A DNA stretch of 64,000 nt from Hyphococcus sp. GTDB lineage: Bacteria; Pseudomonadota; Alphaproteobacteria; Caulobacterales; Parvularculaceae. This document shows, piece after piece, positions 28,316-37,339 of this stretch. Numbering within the stretch: the first letter of the stretch is position 1; every line of letters starts with the position of its first letter. The position numbers were made by a program, and so were the translations under genes. The notes under the pieces are model-generated. The model made no database searches. It was given only the letters and a program-made list of their open reading frames with translations, and was not told the origin of the DNA. The stretch lies in assembly GCA_021776335.1 (NCBI GenBank), contig JAJFGB010000004.1, positions 248,001-312,000 of the forward strand, read 5' to 3'.

Positions 28316-29197
28316 ATGCGCGACGCGTTCATTGCAGCGACCCTTTTGTTAGTTTCGCCATCCCTGTCGGCGAATGATGCGGTGACCGAAGACCCAACGC
28401 GCATAGACCCTGACTATCCGCCTGGCGTCGCGGAACTCTTTATCGACAGCCATGGCGATCGCATGAACGGTCATATCTATCTTGCTGACGGCGCCGGACC
28501 GCACCCGACGGTCGTGTTGCTGCATGGGTTTCCGGGCAATGAAAAAAACCTTGATCTCGCCCAGGCGATCCGTCGCAGCGGATGGAATGTTCTTTTTTTC
28601 CACTATCGCGGCGCCTGGGGATCTGATGGCACATTCAGTTTTTCAAATGCAATCGAGGATGTTGCTTCAGTGTTGAGTTTTCTGCGCAAGCTGGAAAATG
28701 AAACGCTGCGGATCGATACCGATCACATCGCCCTCATTGGTCATTCCATGGGTGGTTTTATGGCGCTCAAAGGCGGCGCCAATGACGATGCCATAAACTG
28801 TATTGCCGGCCTTGCTGCCGCTAATTTTGGCGAACGCGCTGCTATTGCGAATGCATCACCCGAAGCGCTCGACGGGTTTAAGCAATATTCTGATCAGCTT
28901 CGTATGCTGAATGGATTTTCGGGAGACGGCGCAATCGCTGAATTGGCGAAGGCCGGCGATCGATTTGATCTTCGATTGTTGGGGCCAAGTCTGGCGGGAA
29001 AGAACGTATTCTTGATTGGCGGTGAACGTGATCAGGCTGTCGATATCTCAGTCTATGAAAGCCTGATAGACGCCTATGGGACTGTGCCCGATATTGACCT
29101 TGCTCAATTACGGCTTGACGCCGACCATTCATTTTCCTGGCATCGCATCCGATTGGCCAGCGAATTGACTGGCTGGCTTAATCAATCCTGCCGGTAA
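28316..29197 (+). CDS. Secreted alpha/beta hydrolase (dienelactone-hydrolase-like)
   Basis: 293 aa from ATG 28316, which follows GGAG at a suitable distance and opens into a signal peptide (MRDAFIAATLLLVSPSLSA). The frame runs far upstream to 27980 through the opposing gene, which is not credible. LHGFPGNEKN, nucleophile GHSMGGFMAL, acid GGERDQAVD and histidine DADHSFSW complete the triad. The fold resembles prolyl-oligopeptidase/dienelactone-type hydrolases of the periplasm. Its 3' end is convergent with aroC, four bases apart. Confidence 0.85.
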   Translation: MRDAFIAATLLLVSPSLSANDAVTEDPTRIDPDYPPGVAELFIDSHGDRMNGHIYLADGAGPHPTVVLLHGFPGNEKNLDLAQAIRRSGWNVLFFHYRGAWGSDGTFSFSNAIEDVASVLSFLRKLENETLRIDTDHIALIGHSMGGFMALKGGANDDAINCIAGLAAANFGERAAIANASPEALDGFKQYSDQLRMLNGFSGDGAIAELAKAGDRFDLRLLGPSLAGKNVFLIGGERDQAVDISVYESLIDAYGTVPDIDLAQLRLDADHSFSWHRIRLASELTGWLNQSCR

Positions 29198-29200
29198 AAG

Positions 29201-30301
29201 TTAGCCGCACTGTCCCCGATGCAACAATGCATGATCGGCAAGGACGAGGGCCATCATTGCCGCGCCAACCGGCACGCCTCTGATGCCGACGCAAGGATCA
29301 TGACGGCCTTTCGTTGCAATGTCGGTTTCTTCGCCGCTGCGGGTGATGGTTTTGCGCGGTGTGAGAATGGATGAGGTGGGTTTGACCGCAAAACGCGCAA
29401 CAATATCCTGGCCTGTGGATATGCCCCCTAAAATGCCGCCTGCCTGATTAGACAGGAAATGCGGCCGGCCGTCCTTCATGCGAATTTCATCGGCGTTTTC
29501 TTCACCCGAGAGCGCGGCTGCTTCCATCCCGGCGCCGATCTCAACTGCTTTTGCCGCATTGATCGACATCATGGCGCTTGCAATATCTGCATCGAGCTTG
29601 CCGTAAATTGGCGCGCCCAATCCGGCGGGAACACCTGAGGCTACAACTTCAATAACAGCGCCCATGGAGGAACCGGCTCTACGAGCCGCCTCAAGATGGG
29701 TTTCCCATTCCTTGGCGGCAACAGCGTCGGGGCACCAGAACGGGTTTTTTTCCACTTCCATCCAGCTAAACCGGGCGCGGTCGATTTCATGCGGCCCCAT
29801 TTGAACGAGGCATGCTTTTATTGAAACAGCGCTGCCGAAAACATGCGCCAGCGCTTTTTCCGCAACGACGCCCGCTGCGACACGGCAGGCTGTCTCGCGC
29901 GCAGAGGAGCGTCCGCCGCCACGATAATCGCGGAGGCCGTATTTGGCGTCATAGGTGAAATCGGCGTGACCGGGGCGGTATTTGTCGCGAATATCGGCAT
30001 AATCTTTCGACCGCTGGTCGAGATTTTCGATTTCCAGACTGATTGGCGCGCCAGTGGTGCGCGGACCGTCGGTGCGATCATCCTCAAAGACGCCGGACAG
30101 GATTTTCACCGCGTCCAGCTCTTTCCTTTGGGTGACAAATTTCGAGGTGCCCGGCTTACGCGCATCAAGAGCCGGCTGAATGTCTTCGGCGCGAAGCAAA
30201 ATGCCGGGTGGGCAGCCGTCAATGACAACGCCGATCGACGGTCCGTGGGATTCACCCCAGGTCGTGAACCGGAAAATGCGCCCGAAAGTGTTGAAAGACA
30301 T
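29201..30301 (-). CDS. aroC: Chorismate synthase
   Basis: 366 aa, full length. Cytoplasmic enzyme using reduced FMN to convert 5-enolpyruvylshikimate-3-phosphate to chorismate, the last common step of aromatic amino-acid and folate/quinone precursor synthesis. Signatures include [20 protein letters not shown] at the N-terminus, [26 protein letters not shown] and the C-terminal [14 protein letters not shown]. No fused flavin reductase domain, so it is the monofunctional type. Divergent from pdxH with about 100 bp between. Confidence 0.97.
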   Translation of the reverse strand: MSFNTFGRIFRFTTWGESHGPSIGVVIDGCPPGILLRAEDIQPALDARKPGTSKFVTQRKELDAVKILSGVFEDDRTDGPRTTGAPISLEIENLDQRSKDYADIRDKYRPGHADFTYDAKYGLRDYRGGGRSSARETACRVAAGVVAEKALAHVFGSAVSIKACLVQMGPHEIDRARFSWMEVEKNPFWCPDAVAAKEWETHLEAARRAGSSMGAVIEVVASGVPAGLGAPIYGKLDADIASAMMSINAAKAVEIGAGMEAAALSGEENADEIRMKDGRPHFLSNQAGGILGGISTGQDIVARFAVKPTSSILTPRKTITRSGEETDIATKGRHDPCVGIRGVPVGAAMMALVLADHALLHRGQCG

Positions 30302-30403
30302 TGCGGATTCCGCTGTGAAGGTGGCTGTGCGACGTCGCTGAGCCTATCATGGCGCATGACGCCCGCATAAGGGTTAATACGCCGCAATTTGTCCGAGGTA
30401 TCC

Positions 30404-31066
30404 ATGGCCGCCGATAGACTGATCCCGCCGAGCCCCAGTGAAGAAACCTATGCCGTCGATCAGGATCAGGGCGAGGTCTTCACAGAGGACGATCCCATCG
30501 CGCTGTTCGCGGCGTGGCTGACGCTGGCGAAAAAGACCGAACCCAATGATCCAAACACTATGGCGCTGGCGACGGTCGACGCGCAGGGCATGCCGGATCT
30601 GCGCATGGTGTTGCTAAAGGATGTGGATGCGTCTGGGCTCACCTTTTACACCAACACCGAAAGCGCTAAAGGCGAACAGCTTGCCGACAGCCCAATGGCT
30701 GCAATCTGCTTTCATTGGAAATCCATCCGGCGCCAGGTTCGCTTTCGCGGCCATGTCACGCCAGTAAGCAATGAGGAAGCCGACGCCTATTTTGCAACCC
30801 GCGCCCGCAGCGCCCGGATCGGCGCCCATGCCTCGGCGCAGTCGCGCCCCATGGATGGACGCTTTGTGCTGGAAAAACAGGTGGCCCTTAAGGCCGCGCA
30901 ATTCGGTATCAAGGAAGTCACGCGTCCATCTCATTGGTCCGGTTACAGAGTGTCGCCTGTTCAGATTGAATTCTGGGTCAACAGGCCCTTCAGATTGCAT
31001 GACCGATTGCAGTTTACGCGAGAAAACGTAAGCGCTGATTGGAAAACGGCGCGACTTTACCCATAG
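30404..31066 (+). CDS. pdxH: Pyridoxine/pyridoxamine 5'-phosphate oxidase
   Basis: 220 aa from ATG 30404, with GAGG six bases upstream; a TTG at 30389 would add five residues. FMN-dependent oxidase that makes pyridoxal 5'-phosphate from PNP or PMP. Substrate and FMN segments are visible: [34 protein letters not shown], and the C-terminal [15 protein letters not shown], where the RxHDR residues close the active site. Followed closely by a RidA gene; RidA clears reactive enamine/imine products of PLP enzymes, so the pairing is sensible. Confidence 0.95.
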   Translation: MAADRLIPPSPSEETYAVDQDQGEVFTEDDPIALFAAWLTLAKKTEPNDPNTMALATVDAQGMPDLRMVLLKDVDASGLTFYTNTESAKGEQLADSPMAAICFHWKSIRRQVRFRGHVTPVSNEEADAYFATRARSARIGAHASAQSRPMDGRFVLEKQVALKAAQFGIKEVTRPSHWSGYRVSPVQIEFWVNRPFRLHDRLQFTRENVSADWKTARLYP

Positions 31067-31083
31067 ACCGCAAGGGATATGTC

Positions 31084-31479
31084 ATGACGCAGAAAGTCGA
31101 AACTTTCACACCGCCGAATGTCATGACGCCGATCGGGCCCTACAACCATATCGCTAAAGCCGGAAAATTGATTTCGATCAGCGCGACGGCCGGTGTTGAT
31201 CCGGTGACGGGGAAACTTGCCGGGGATGATATCGAAAGCCAGACTGCGCAAATCATCAAGTCCTTCTCTGTGATGCTGGAATCCGTAAATTCCGATCTTG
31301 ATCACGTCATGCATATCAATGTTTTTCTTACTGATATGGCGAATTTTCAGCGCATGAATGCGGCCTATGCGGCGGCCATGGGCGACCGCCGTCCGGCGCG
31401 AACTGCCATCGGGGTGGCAGCGCTGCCAAAACCCGGTGCTCTTGTAACGATGAATCTCACAGCTGTGGAGCAGGATTAA
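31084..31479 (+). CDS. RidA-family reactive imine/enamine deaminase
   Basis: 131 aa from ATG 31084, with AAGGGA upstream. Family features include IGPYNHIAKAGKLISIS near the N-terminus, NVFLTDMANFQRMNAAYAAAMG, and RTAIGVAALPKPGALVTMN; the last segment carries the arginine that in RidA binds the carboxylate of the substrate. RidA enzymes hydrolyse 2-aminoacrylate-type intermediates produced by PLP enzymes. It follows pdxH by 17 bases, so an operon is likely. Related Rid subgroups have divergent substrates, so precise class is unsure. Confidence 0.9.
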   Translation: MTQKVETFTPPNVMTPIGPYNHIAKAGKLISISATAGVDPVTGKLAGDDIESQTAQIIKSFSVMLESVNSDLDHVMHINVFLTDMANFQRMNAAYAAAMGDRRPARTAIGVAALPKPGALVTMNLTAVEQD

Positions 31480-31556
31480 GTATTCAGCGTGCATTTTGTT
31501 AACAGTAGAGAAATATTCGAACACGAGTATTGAATTGTCTGACAGGAGGCGCCGCC

Positions 31557-32075
31557 ATGCATATTATTATCGCTGTTCTCGGCGCGCTCGCTGCCGCCTT
31601 CTGGGCCTTCACGCATTTTATGAACGCCGCCAATGAAGGCCGCGAGGCCATTGGTGAGGTTAAGGGCGTCATCCGGCGCGGTAAATGGAACCGCCGCGTT
31701 GACCAACGCCTCATTGAAAATCTGTCTGATCCGCGTGAGGCCGCGGCGATTTTGATGGTTCAGATCGCCGCCTATGACGGCGCGGTTACGGATCGCCAAA
31801 AGGCGCAGATTGTCAGCGATATGCGTGCAGCGTTCGATGCTGATGAAGAAACTGCCGAAGGGCTGTATGCATTCGGCCGCATGGCCGTGGGTGAGATCAA
31901 CGATGCCGGTAATAGCGTGCGCAAAATCCTGCGCCCGGTGACCGAGGTCTGCACGGTTGACGAGAAAGCGTCGTTTATCGAAGTGCTTGACCGCACAGCT
32001 GAAATCGAAGGCGAGCCAACAGACATCCAGCGCGGCTTGATTGCCGAAGCGCGGCGGATTTTATCGGACGCCTGA
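31557..32075 (+). CDS. TerB-like membrane-anchored protein
   Basis: 172 aa from ATG 31557, with AGGAGG seven bases upstream. A single N-terminal transmembrane helix (IIIAVLGALAAAFWAFTHF) precedes a basic linker, then an all-helical domain whose pattern (AAAILMVQIAAYDGAVTDRQKAQIV...FIEVLDRTAEIEG) is that of TerB-like proteins. TerB domains are associated with tellurite resistance and envelope stress, and may bind metal through acidic residues. No other ter genes are nearby, so function is unassigned. It is convergent with the MBL-fold gene. Confidence 0.72.
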   Translation: MHIIIAVLGALAAAFWAFTHFMNAANEGREAIGEVKGVIRRGKWNRRVDQRLIENLSDPREAAAILMVQIAAYDGAVTDRQKAQIVSDMRAAFDADEETAEGLYAFGRMAVGEINDAGNSVRKILRPVTEVCTVDEKASFIEVLDRTAEIEGEPTDIQRGLIAEARRILSDA

Positions 32076-32078
32076 GTG

Positions 32079-32984
32079 TCAATCTGCAAGGCGGTAGGAA
32101 GCAGTCATTCCGTGTTCATCGTCGCACATTACCGTCCCGATGCGTTTTAGTCGAATAAGATGCGCCAGCACATTGAGCGCCGCTGCTTTATGAAGACGCG
32201 GATCAACGTCAGCATACATCGCCGGCACAATTTCTTTAATTCGTGTGCGGCCGTTTTTGATCTGTTCGACGATTTGCGCGTCGCGCATCAGCCGATGGGT
32301 TCGAACGGCGCGTACGAAGCGTTTGGGATTAATGATCGGCGCCCCGTGGGTTGGGAAGTAAATCTCATCATCGCGTGTAAGCAGCTTTTCGAGGCTTTCG
32401 ATGTATGCGCTCATGTCGCCGTCGGGCGGCGCGACCACTGTTGTCGCCCACCCCATGATGTGATCGCCAGTGAACAAGGCATTTTCCTGCGGTAAAGCAA
32501 AACACATATGGTTCGACAGATGTCCCGGCGTATGTACGGCTTCGATGCGCCAGTCCGGGCCTTTGATGATTTCCCCGTCGCCGATCATTTGATCCGGCTT
32601 GAAAGAATAGTCAGCGCCTTCATCAAGGGCGGGGGCGTCATCCTGCTGTTTTCGCACCGGATGATGGCCAAATCCAAGAATCGGTGCGCCGCAGCGCTCC
32701 GCAAGAGCCCGTGCTCCGCCGCAATGGTCTGAATGGGTATGGGTGATTAGAACATGTGTGACGCGTTCGCCGCCAAGCGCCGCCATTAGCGCATCTATAT
32801 GACCGGAATCATTTGGCCCCGGGTCAATAACGGCAACCTCGCCCGCGCCAATGAGATAGGTTCCGCTGCCCGTATAGGTGAAGGGCCCCGGATTGTTGGC
32901 AATGATACGCCGGACACCGGGCAGAACTGTGTCTGCAACGCCGGGCGTAAAATCAATGTCTTTGACAAAAGGAATGGAGGCCAA
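32079..32984 (-). CDS. MBL-fold metallo-hydrolase (LACTB2-like)
   Basis: 301 aa. The metallo-beta-lactamase fold shows ITHTHSDHCGG (zinc ligands), HTPGHLSNH, FTGDHIMGW and a late FPTHGAP histidine. A C-terminal ~60-residue winged-helix segment (HKAAALNVLAHLIRLKRIGTV) follows, which is usual for the LACTB2/GloB-like group that includes endoribonucleases and thioester hydrolases. No signal peptide. The substrate cannot be inferred. It ends four bases from the convergent TerB-like gene, and the ATP-grasp-like gene lies 15 bp upstream on the same strand, so the pair is probably cotranscribed. Confidence 0.87.
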   Translation of the reverse strand: MASIPFVKDIDFTPGVADTVLPGVRRIIANNPGPFTYTGSGTYLIGAGEVAVIDPGPNDSGHIDALMAALGGERVTHVLITHTHSDHCGGARALAERCGAPILGFGHHPVRKQQDDAPALDEGADYSFKPDQMIGDGEIIKGPDWRIEAVHTPGHLSNHMCFALPQENALFTGDHIMGWATTVVAPPDGDMSAYIESLEKLLTRDDEIYFPTHGAPIINPKRFVRAVRTHRLMRDAQIVEQIKNGRTRIKEIVPAMYADVDPRLHKAAALNVLAHLIRLKRIGTVMCDDEHGMTASYRLAD

Positions 32985-32998
32985 TGCGGGGCCTTGTT

Positions 32999-33931
32999 CT
33001 AGGTTGCGACAGCGTCGTCTACCATCGCTGCAAAAGCATCAGCAAGACCACGCATCGCTTTGAGTTTGTCAGGCGCACGCATTGCTGATGGCGGGCCCAT
33101 ATCAGTCTTGTTGGCGTCGACAATGTAAATGCGTCCGTCATTGCGATTGCGCAGAACATCCAGCCCGCCGAAATCGAGCGACATGCCGCGCGCGAAGGCT
33201 GCAATTTTTTGTTGTTCTTCGCGGGACAACATCGCGTCAGTCTCAACCAAATCGACGCGGTGATTTTCATTGGTGAATCGCAAGTCACGTGCGCGCCGCT
33301 TCAGGAAAACGTAAGGAATTTTTCCATCGACAATTGGCGTTCTGATATCAATATGTTCAACGCCGTCGAAAGTATTTTCGATAACGCGTTGATAGACGCA
33401 ATTGGGTTTTACGGCATCGATTGGGCAGGTGACGATGCGACCATCGTGTTTGCCATTGGCCTCGGATTTTTCAACCGCGATCCCTTGATGAGTTAGCGGG
33501 TCGATATCCAAATTATATCCGAAAGTTTCGTGGAAAACGCGGCCAACGACGCTTTTGCGAATATCAAAGCAGCCGGTGTTGAACGCCGGTTTGCTCGTCG
33601 GAATTTGCCGCGGCGCCGTCAGAAATTCACGGTCCTCAAAATAGAAATGGATATCCGCATCCGCCGGGTCATCGACTATTTTTACATCCGCCAGCTGGCA
33701 AACCGGCCAGATCGCATAATAAGAGCGGGGCTTTTTCGGGAAAAAAGAGATTCGCGCGCGTGGTTCGCGGCCTTTGACAAATCGCGTGGCGCGCAAGGCG
33801 TTAACCAACCAGACAAAGCTCGCGATGCTGATCACGTCGCGAGCAAAACTAGGGGTCAGCGGTATCTGCGCACCGGTCTCGGTCGCAACCAACTGATTTC
33901 CGTTGATTTTGAAGTCGCCAAAAACTGACAT
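32999..33931 (-). CDS. Uncharacterised protein with ATP-grasp-like C-terminus
   Basis: 310 aa from ATG 33931 (a TTG one codon earlier is possible). I do not recognise a named family. The middle holds CFDIRKSVVGRVFHETFGY, and the C-terminal part, FARGMSLDFGGLDVLRNRNDGRIYIVDANKTDMGPP, looks like the metal-binding end of an ATP-grasp domain (acidic residue, then D-x-N). No signal peptide or membrane helix. An ATP-dependent ligase or transferase is possible but unproved. It is cotranscribed with the MBL-fold gene by position. Confidence 0.65.
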   Translation of the reverse strand: MSVFGDFKINGNQLVATETGAQIPLTPSFARDVISIASFVWLVNALRATRFVKGREPRARISFFPKKPRSYYAIWPVCQLADVKIVDDPADADIHFYFEDREFLTAPRQIPTSKPAFNTGCFDIRKSVVGRVFHETFGYNLDIDPLTHQGIAVEKSEANGKHDGRIVTCPIDAVKPNCVYQRVIENTFDGVEHIDIRTPIVDGKIPYVFLKRRARDLRFTNENHRVDLVETDAMLSREEQQKIAAFARGMSLDFGGLDVLRNRNDGRIYIVDANKTDMGPPSAMRAPDKLKAMRGLADAFAAMVDDAVAT

Positions 33932-34064
33932 CAATACCTCGCGGCTTCGGGGCCGCTCTGCCTGTTGTTCTTATGAACATGGCTTTTTCCGCGATGACAA
34001 GGAAATAAAGAGGTCGTGAGCGCCTATTTTCGCCAGGCGGCGCGGCTTTTGCGACAAAGCGCCT

Positions 34065-34433
34065 ATGTGTATCAATCGTAAACAGGTCCTTAACGCTGCC
34101 GTTGCAATTTTATCGGGAGGCTTGTTTCATCTAGCCCCGGCTCAGGCGGGTGAGGCGCCAACTGGCTTGGCTGCGGGCTCCGCGGGCGGGGTTGCGGTTG
34201 GGGAGGGGGCTGGCGGTATCACGGATAGGGCATATGTCACTGCGCCGCCGAATTACCTCTATGTCGTCGAAAAAGAACGAGGAAGTTTCCTTGATTGCGG
34301 GGCGGGTCAAAATGTCCGCGCAACCGATGGGGATGGGCGCGATCTTGCCACACTGCGCTGTGGCGTTACGCTAACTGAGACCATCGTTATTCCGGCGGCA
34401 GCGGCAAGCGCACGTGTGATCATTCACTATTGA
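34065..34433 (+). CDS. Small secreted hypothetical protein
   Basis: 122 aa with a signal peptide (hydrophobic stretch about residues 9-28, cut after AQA). A glycine/alanine-rich stretch (GLAAGSAGGVAVGEGAGG) follows, and the rest has two cysteines, in LDCGAGQNV and LRCGVT, that could form a disulphide. No recognisable family. It faces a convergent gene at 34452. Probably exported; role unknown. Coding status rests on signal peptide, composition and open frame. Confidence 0.55.
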   Translation: MCINRKQVLNAAVAILSGGLFHLAPAQAGEAPTGLAAGSAGGVAVGEGAGGITDRAYVTAPPNYLYVVEKERGSFLDCGAGQNVRATDGDGRDLATLRCGVTLTETIVIPAAAASARVIIHY

Positions 34434-34451
34434 GCGATCTGGCAGTGTTTC

Positions 34452-34850
34452 TTAGTAAACGGCCTTTGAGCGCATCAGGCATGCGTCCGTTTCGAACCCT
34501 TCCGCAGTTTCTCGCGCAACAACAGAATATTTCTTGCCATAGTCAAAAGTAACGCCGCACTGGCTCGGTTTTGTTGCATGCCAGATCCTGGTTCGGCCTT
34601 CGATGTCAGTGCTTGACGAGGTGACGTTAAAAATCGTCGCTTGGCGGTCAGCTGGTGACAGCCCATCAGCCGAAAGCGTTACTTCAGCATCAACCACAAT
34701 ACCCTCAAGGCTAAGAAGCCCGGTTTCATTGTTGGCGGGGCAACGACATTGAGTGGAGCGGATTGACGGCGGCGGTGGGGCCGTCGGCGGGGCTTGGGTG
34801 TTTGATTGAGATGCGCCAAGAAAGGCAATCGTCGCAAGGATACCAATCAA
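34452..34850 (-). CDS. Small secreted hypothetical protein
   Basis: 132 aa from a TTG at 34850 whose bases overlap the TGA stop of the upstream DUF442 gene, giving translational coupling. The N-terminus is hydrophobic (MIGILATIAFLGA), followed by a proline-rich patch (APPTAPPPPS) and four cysteines, including a CRC pair. It is likely exported, with disulphides. No family recognised. It could be an accessory of the DUF442 protein with which it shares an operon. Confidence 0.6.
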   Translation of the reverse strand: MIGILATIAFLGASQSNTQAPPTAPPPPSIRSTQCRCPANNETGLLSLEGIVVDAEVTLSADGLSPADRQATIFNVTSSSTDIEGRTRIWHATKPSQCGVTFDYGKKYSVVARETAEGFETDACLMRSKAVY

Positions 34851-35314
34851 CTCGATTTCTCCGCTTCATAAGTGGACGCATTTTGCTCGGCCAGCGCTTC
34901 AAGAGCGGTACGGTGAGCCGAAACATCGTAGCCAGCGGCAGCGGTTTTTTCGATAATTTCTTGCACAGGAACACCAGAACTTGCGGCGGCATAGGCGCCG
35001 AGAAAAATAGACCGGGTTCCTGAACGGCAGAAAGCCAGGGCTCTACCGGGATTGGTCCGACGCGCCTCCAGATGCGCCGCAAGATGGTCCGGCGTGATCC
35101 CAGTGCCGCCAACAGGATTATGAGCGTAGGCAAGACCATGCGCCTTCGCTGCTGCTTCCAGATCGTCGCTTTTGGGTTGTCCCATGACCTCGCCATCGGG
35201 TCGGTTATTGATGATCAGGCTAAAACCTGCAGCGGCGGCGTCCTTGATATCGTCTATCGACAATTGCGGCGCTACCCAGAATTCTTCGGTCACTTGGGTG
35301 AATTTGTCAGACAT
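34847..35314 (-). CDS. DUF442/TIGR01244 phosphatase-like protein
   Basis: 155 aa. The pattern FWVAPQLSIDDIKDAAAAGF...INNRPDGE...GLAYAHNPV...LAFCRSGTRS matches the small dual-specificity-phosphatase-like domain found alone or fused to persulfide dioxygenase-type MBL proteins (the Blh group). The CRSGTRS loop is the P-loop with the nucleophilic cysteine. It is thought to act in sulfide or persulfide metabolism as a sulfur transferase or phosphatase; evidence for this exact role is indirect. Overlaps the small secreted protein gene downstream. Confidence 0.87.
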   Translation of the reverse strand: MSDKFTQVTEEFWVAPQLSIDDIKDAAAAGFSLIINNRPDGEVMGQPKSDDLEAAAKAHGLAYAHNPVGGTGITPDHLAAHLEARRTNPGRALAFCRSGTRSIFLGAYAAASSGVPVQEIIEKTAAAGYDVSAHRTALEALAEQNASTYEAEKSS

Positions 35315-35347
35315 AATAATCCTATACCGAGAGTGCGTAATTGGGCG

Positions 35348-35869
35348 TCAGTGTTTGTTTGCCGCCATCTGGGTTTGTAATTGGGCGATAAAAGCCTCGG
35401 TATCAAGATAGTCTCTGTGCTCGACGATCTTACCGTGCTCGACCTTCAAGGTCATCATGAGGTCAAGCTTGAAATTGAATTCGCGTTCTGGCTGTTCGCC
35501 CACCGCGATCATCATGTTGAAATCGATCCAGGCTATATAAACGAAATGACTGCCGGATCGGTATTTGTTTAATTCCCGTGTGTCAGGCCCGGTTGTCGTC
35601 ACGCGACTGAACACCTCGCTTAAGCCGTCAATGATGGCGCCCTTGCCCTCAAAGTAGCTTGCGGGATCTTCAAAAACTGCTTTCTCGGACAAGAACGCGC
35701 TCATGGCGGTAATGTCGCGCGCGGAATACGCGTCTGCATAAGCCTGCGCTGCTTCAGCGTCGATTGTATATTGGTTCTGTTCCGCAAACGCGCCTTGCCC
35801 GGCAATGAGGACCATGATCGCCGCCAAAAGGGAGGCGGCGATTTTTGGTGATATCATTTCGATTTTCAC
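35348..35869 (-). CDS. Secreted SnoaL/NTF2-like protein
   Basis: 173 aa with a signal peptide (IAASLLAAIMVLIAGQGAFA). The mature part has the NTF2/SnoaL cone-fold pattern: AAQAYADAYSARDITAMSAFLSEKAVFEDPASYFEGKGAI and a closing IVEHRDYLDTEAF. Members range from small-molecule binding proteins to polyketide cyclases and isomerases; the exported form here suggests a periplasmic binding or enzyme role that cannot be specified. It lies upstream of the DUF442 gene on the same strand, with a 33-bp gap. Confidence 0.82.
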   Translation of the reverse strand: MKIEMISPKIAASLLAAIMVLIAGQGAFAEQNQYTIDAEAAQAYADAYSARDITAMSAFLSEKAVFEDPASYFEGKGAIIDGLSEVFSRVTTTGPDTRELNKYRSGSHFVYIAWIDFNMMIAVGEQPEREFNFKLDLMMTLKVEHGKIVEHRDYLDTEAFIAQLQTQMAANKH

Positions 35870-36004
35870 TGCGGTTTCCTCTGTCGTTGATTGCTGATTT
35901 GACCTGCTGTTGGTATATTCCTTTATCCGGCCGTAATCGCAAAGTCTTTATCCCGGAGGGTAATCTCTTTCGTTACGCACTCACGCAAATTGGAGACGAT
36001 TTCG

Positions 36005-36424
36005 ATGACACTATCGCCTTTCCATCTCGCTATTCCTGTGGACGATCTTGAAAAAGCAGACGCGTTTTACGGCGAACTAATGGGCTGTGCGCCGGGACGG
36101 CGTTCTGATCAATGGATCGATTTCGATTTTTTCGGCCATCAGCTGGTGACGCATCTTGCCCCCGGTGAATGCGGACCCGCAGCAACGAATAATGTTGACG
36201 GCAAACAGGTGCCAGCCAAACATTTCGGCGTTGTTCTTGATCCTGGAGACTGGGAAGCACTCGCTGCGCGTCTTGAGGCGGCTGGCGTTGATTTTATCAT
36301 TGAACCCGGTGTGCGCTTCAAGGGCGAGTCCGGCGAACAGGGAACATTCTTTTTCCTCGATCCAGCGGGCAATGCGCTTGAGTTTAAGTGTTTCAAAGAC
36401 AGGGCGCAGTTGTTTGCCTCTTAG
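36005..36424 (+). CDS. VOC (glyoxalase/bleomycin-resistance) family protein
   Basis: 139 aa from ATG 36005, with GGAG about nine bases before it; a TTG at 35990 is less likely. VOC features: FHLAIPVDDLEKADAFYGELMGC at the start and FFFLDPAGNALEFKCFKD at the end, which hold the usual metal-ligand His and Glu positions. It is a single-domain member that should dimerise. Substrate unknown. It is followed by a YCII gene and a second VOC-like gene, forming a run of three small proteins on the plus strand. Confidence 0.87.
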   Translation: MTLSPFHLAIPVDDLEKADAFYGELMGCAPGRRSDQWIDFDFFGHQLVTHLAPGECGPAATNNVDGKQVPAKHFGVVLDPGDWEALAARLEAAGVDFIIEPGVRFKGESGEQGTFFFLDPAGNALEFKCFKDRAQLFAS

Positions 36425-36548
36425 TCGTTGAGGGCCGGGCGAATAGAAAGTTCCCTGTTGTCGATTTCGAGTTGGTTCACGCGTCATCAAAATATGCTGT
36501 GGTTTTTTTGCTGCAGCGCATTTTTTTGAAACGATAAAGGAGAGGCCA

Positions 36549-36860
36549 ATGCCGAAATTTTTGTATGTTTATCATGGCAGCAAGAAACCGGAGACGCCTG
36601 AAGAAGGCGAAAAAGTCTTGGCGAAATGGTATGCTTGGTTTGAAAAGCTGGGCGATGCCGTCGCCGACGGCGGAAATCCTGTCGGCCTTTCAAAAACCGT
36701 GACCGGCCGATCCGTTGTGGACAATGGCGGCGCTAACCCGGCCTCGGGTTACAGTGTCATCAGTGCTGTCGATATTGATGACGCGACTGACAAAGCCAAA
36801 GGCTGCCCCATACATGAAAATGGCGGCAGCGTCGAAGTTGCTGAAGTGATTGAGATGTAA
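36549..36860 (+). CDS. YCII-related small protein
   Basis: 103 aa. The pattern MPKFLYVYHG, KWYAWFEKLGDAVADGG, SGYSVISAVDIDDATDKAKGCP and a final EVAEVIEM is that of YCII domain proteins, which form ferredoxin-like dimers and may be enzymes with His/Asp residues; few have known functions. AAAGGAGAG gives a strong ribosome site. The next VOC-like gene lies 67 bp downstream, so the two are probably in one operon. No signal peptide. Confidence 0.83.
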   Translation: MPKFLYVYHGSKKPETPEEGEKVLAKWYAWFEKLGDAVADGGNPVGLSKTVTGRSVVDNGGANPASGYSVISAVDIDDATDKAKGCPIHENGGSVEVAEVIEM

Positions 36861-36927
36861 AAACCGGGATCGCGCCGCTGGTCTATTGTTGGATCAGCGG
36901 CGACATATTTTGAACGAGAGGTTGGCA

Positions 36928-37320
36928 GTGAATATTCCAGACGGCTTTGCGCAGGTGACCCCTTACATTTTTGCTGCTGACGCCGACAAATATATGGATC
37001 ATCTGGTGTCGGCGCTTGGCGGCGTTGCAACCAATCGCTCCTTGCGTCCAGACGGCAAATTGGCGAACGGTCAAATCCGATTTGGCGAGGCGAGCGTTAT
37101 GATTTCAGAATCCGGCCGCGGCTTTGCGCCGTCACAGTCGACTTTCTATCTCTATGTGGAAAATGCCGGCGCCGCGATGAAAAAAGCGCTCGAAAACGGC
37201 ATGGAGAAAATTATGGATATTGCCGATATGTCCTATGGCGACCGCCAGGGCGGCGTGAAAGACATCGCCGGCAATATCTGGTGGATTTCACAACGGCTCA
37301 CTGATGCTGGATATCAATGA
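36928..37320 (+). CDS. VOC/PhnB-like glyoxalase superfamily protein
   Basis: 130 aa from GTG 36928, with GAGAGG upstream; the frame extends back to 36850, overlapping the previous gene, but only the GTG gives the usual PhnB-type N-terminus. Pattern: FAQVTPYIFAADADKYMDHLVSALGG, RFGEASVMISE and a C-terminal YGDRQGGVKDIAGNIWWIS. These are hallmarks of the PhnB/YdhR-like glyoxalase superfamily subgroup. No assigned reaction. It forms a small set with the YCII and VOC genes. Confidence 0.85.
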   Translation: MNIPDGFAQVTPYIFAADADKYMDHLVSALGGVATNRSLRPDGKLANGQIRFGEASVMISESGRGFAPSQSTFYLYVENAGAAMKKALENGMEKIMDIADMSYGDRQGGVKDIAGNIWWISQRLTDAGYQ

Positions 37321-37339
37321 GGCGCCGCATTTGGTGCTG

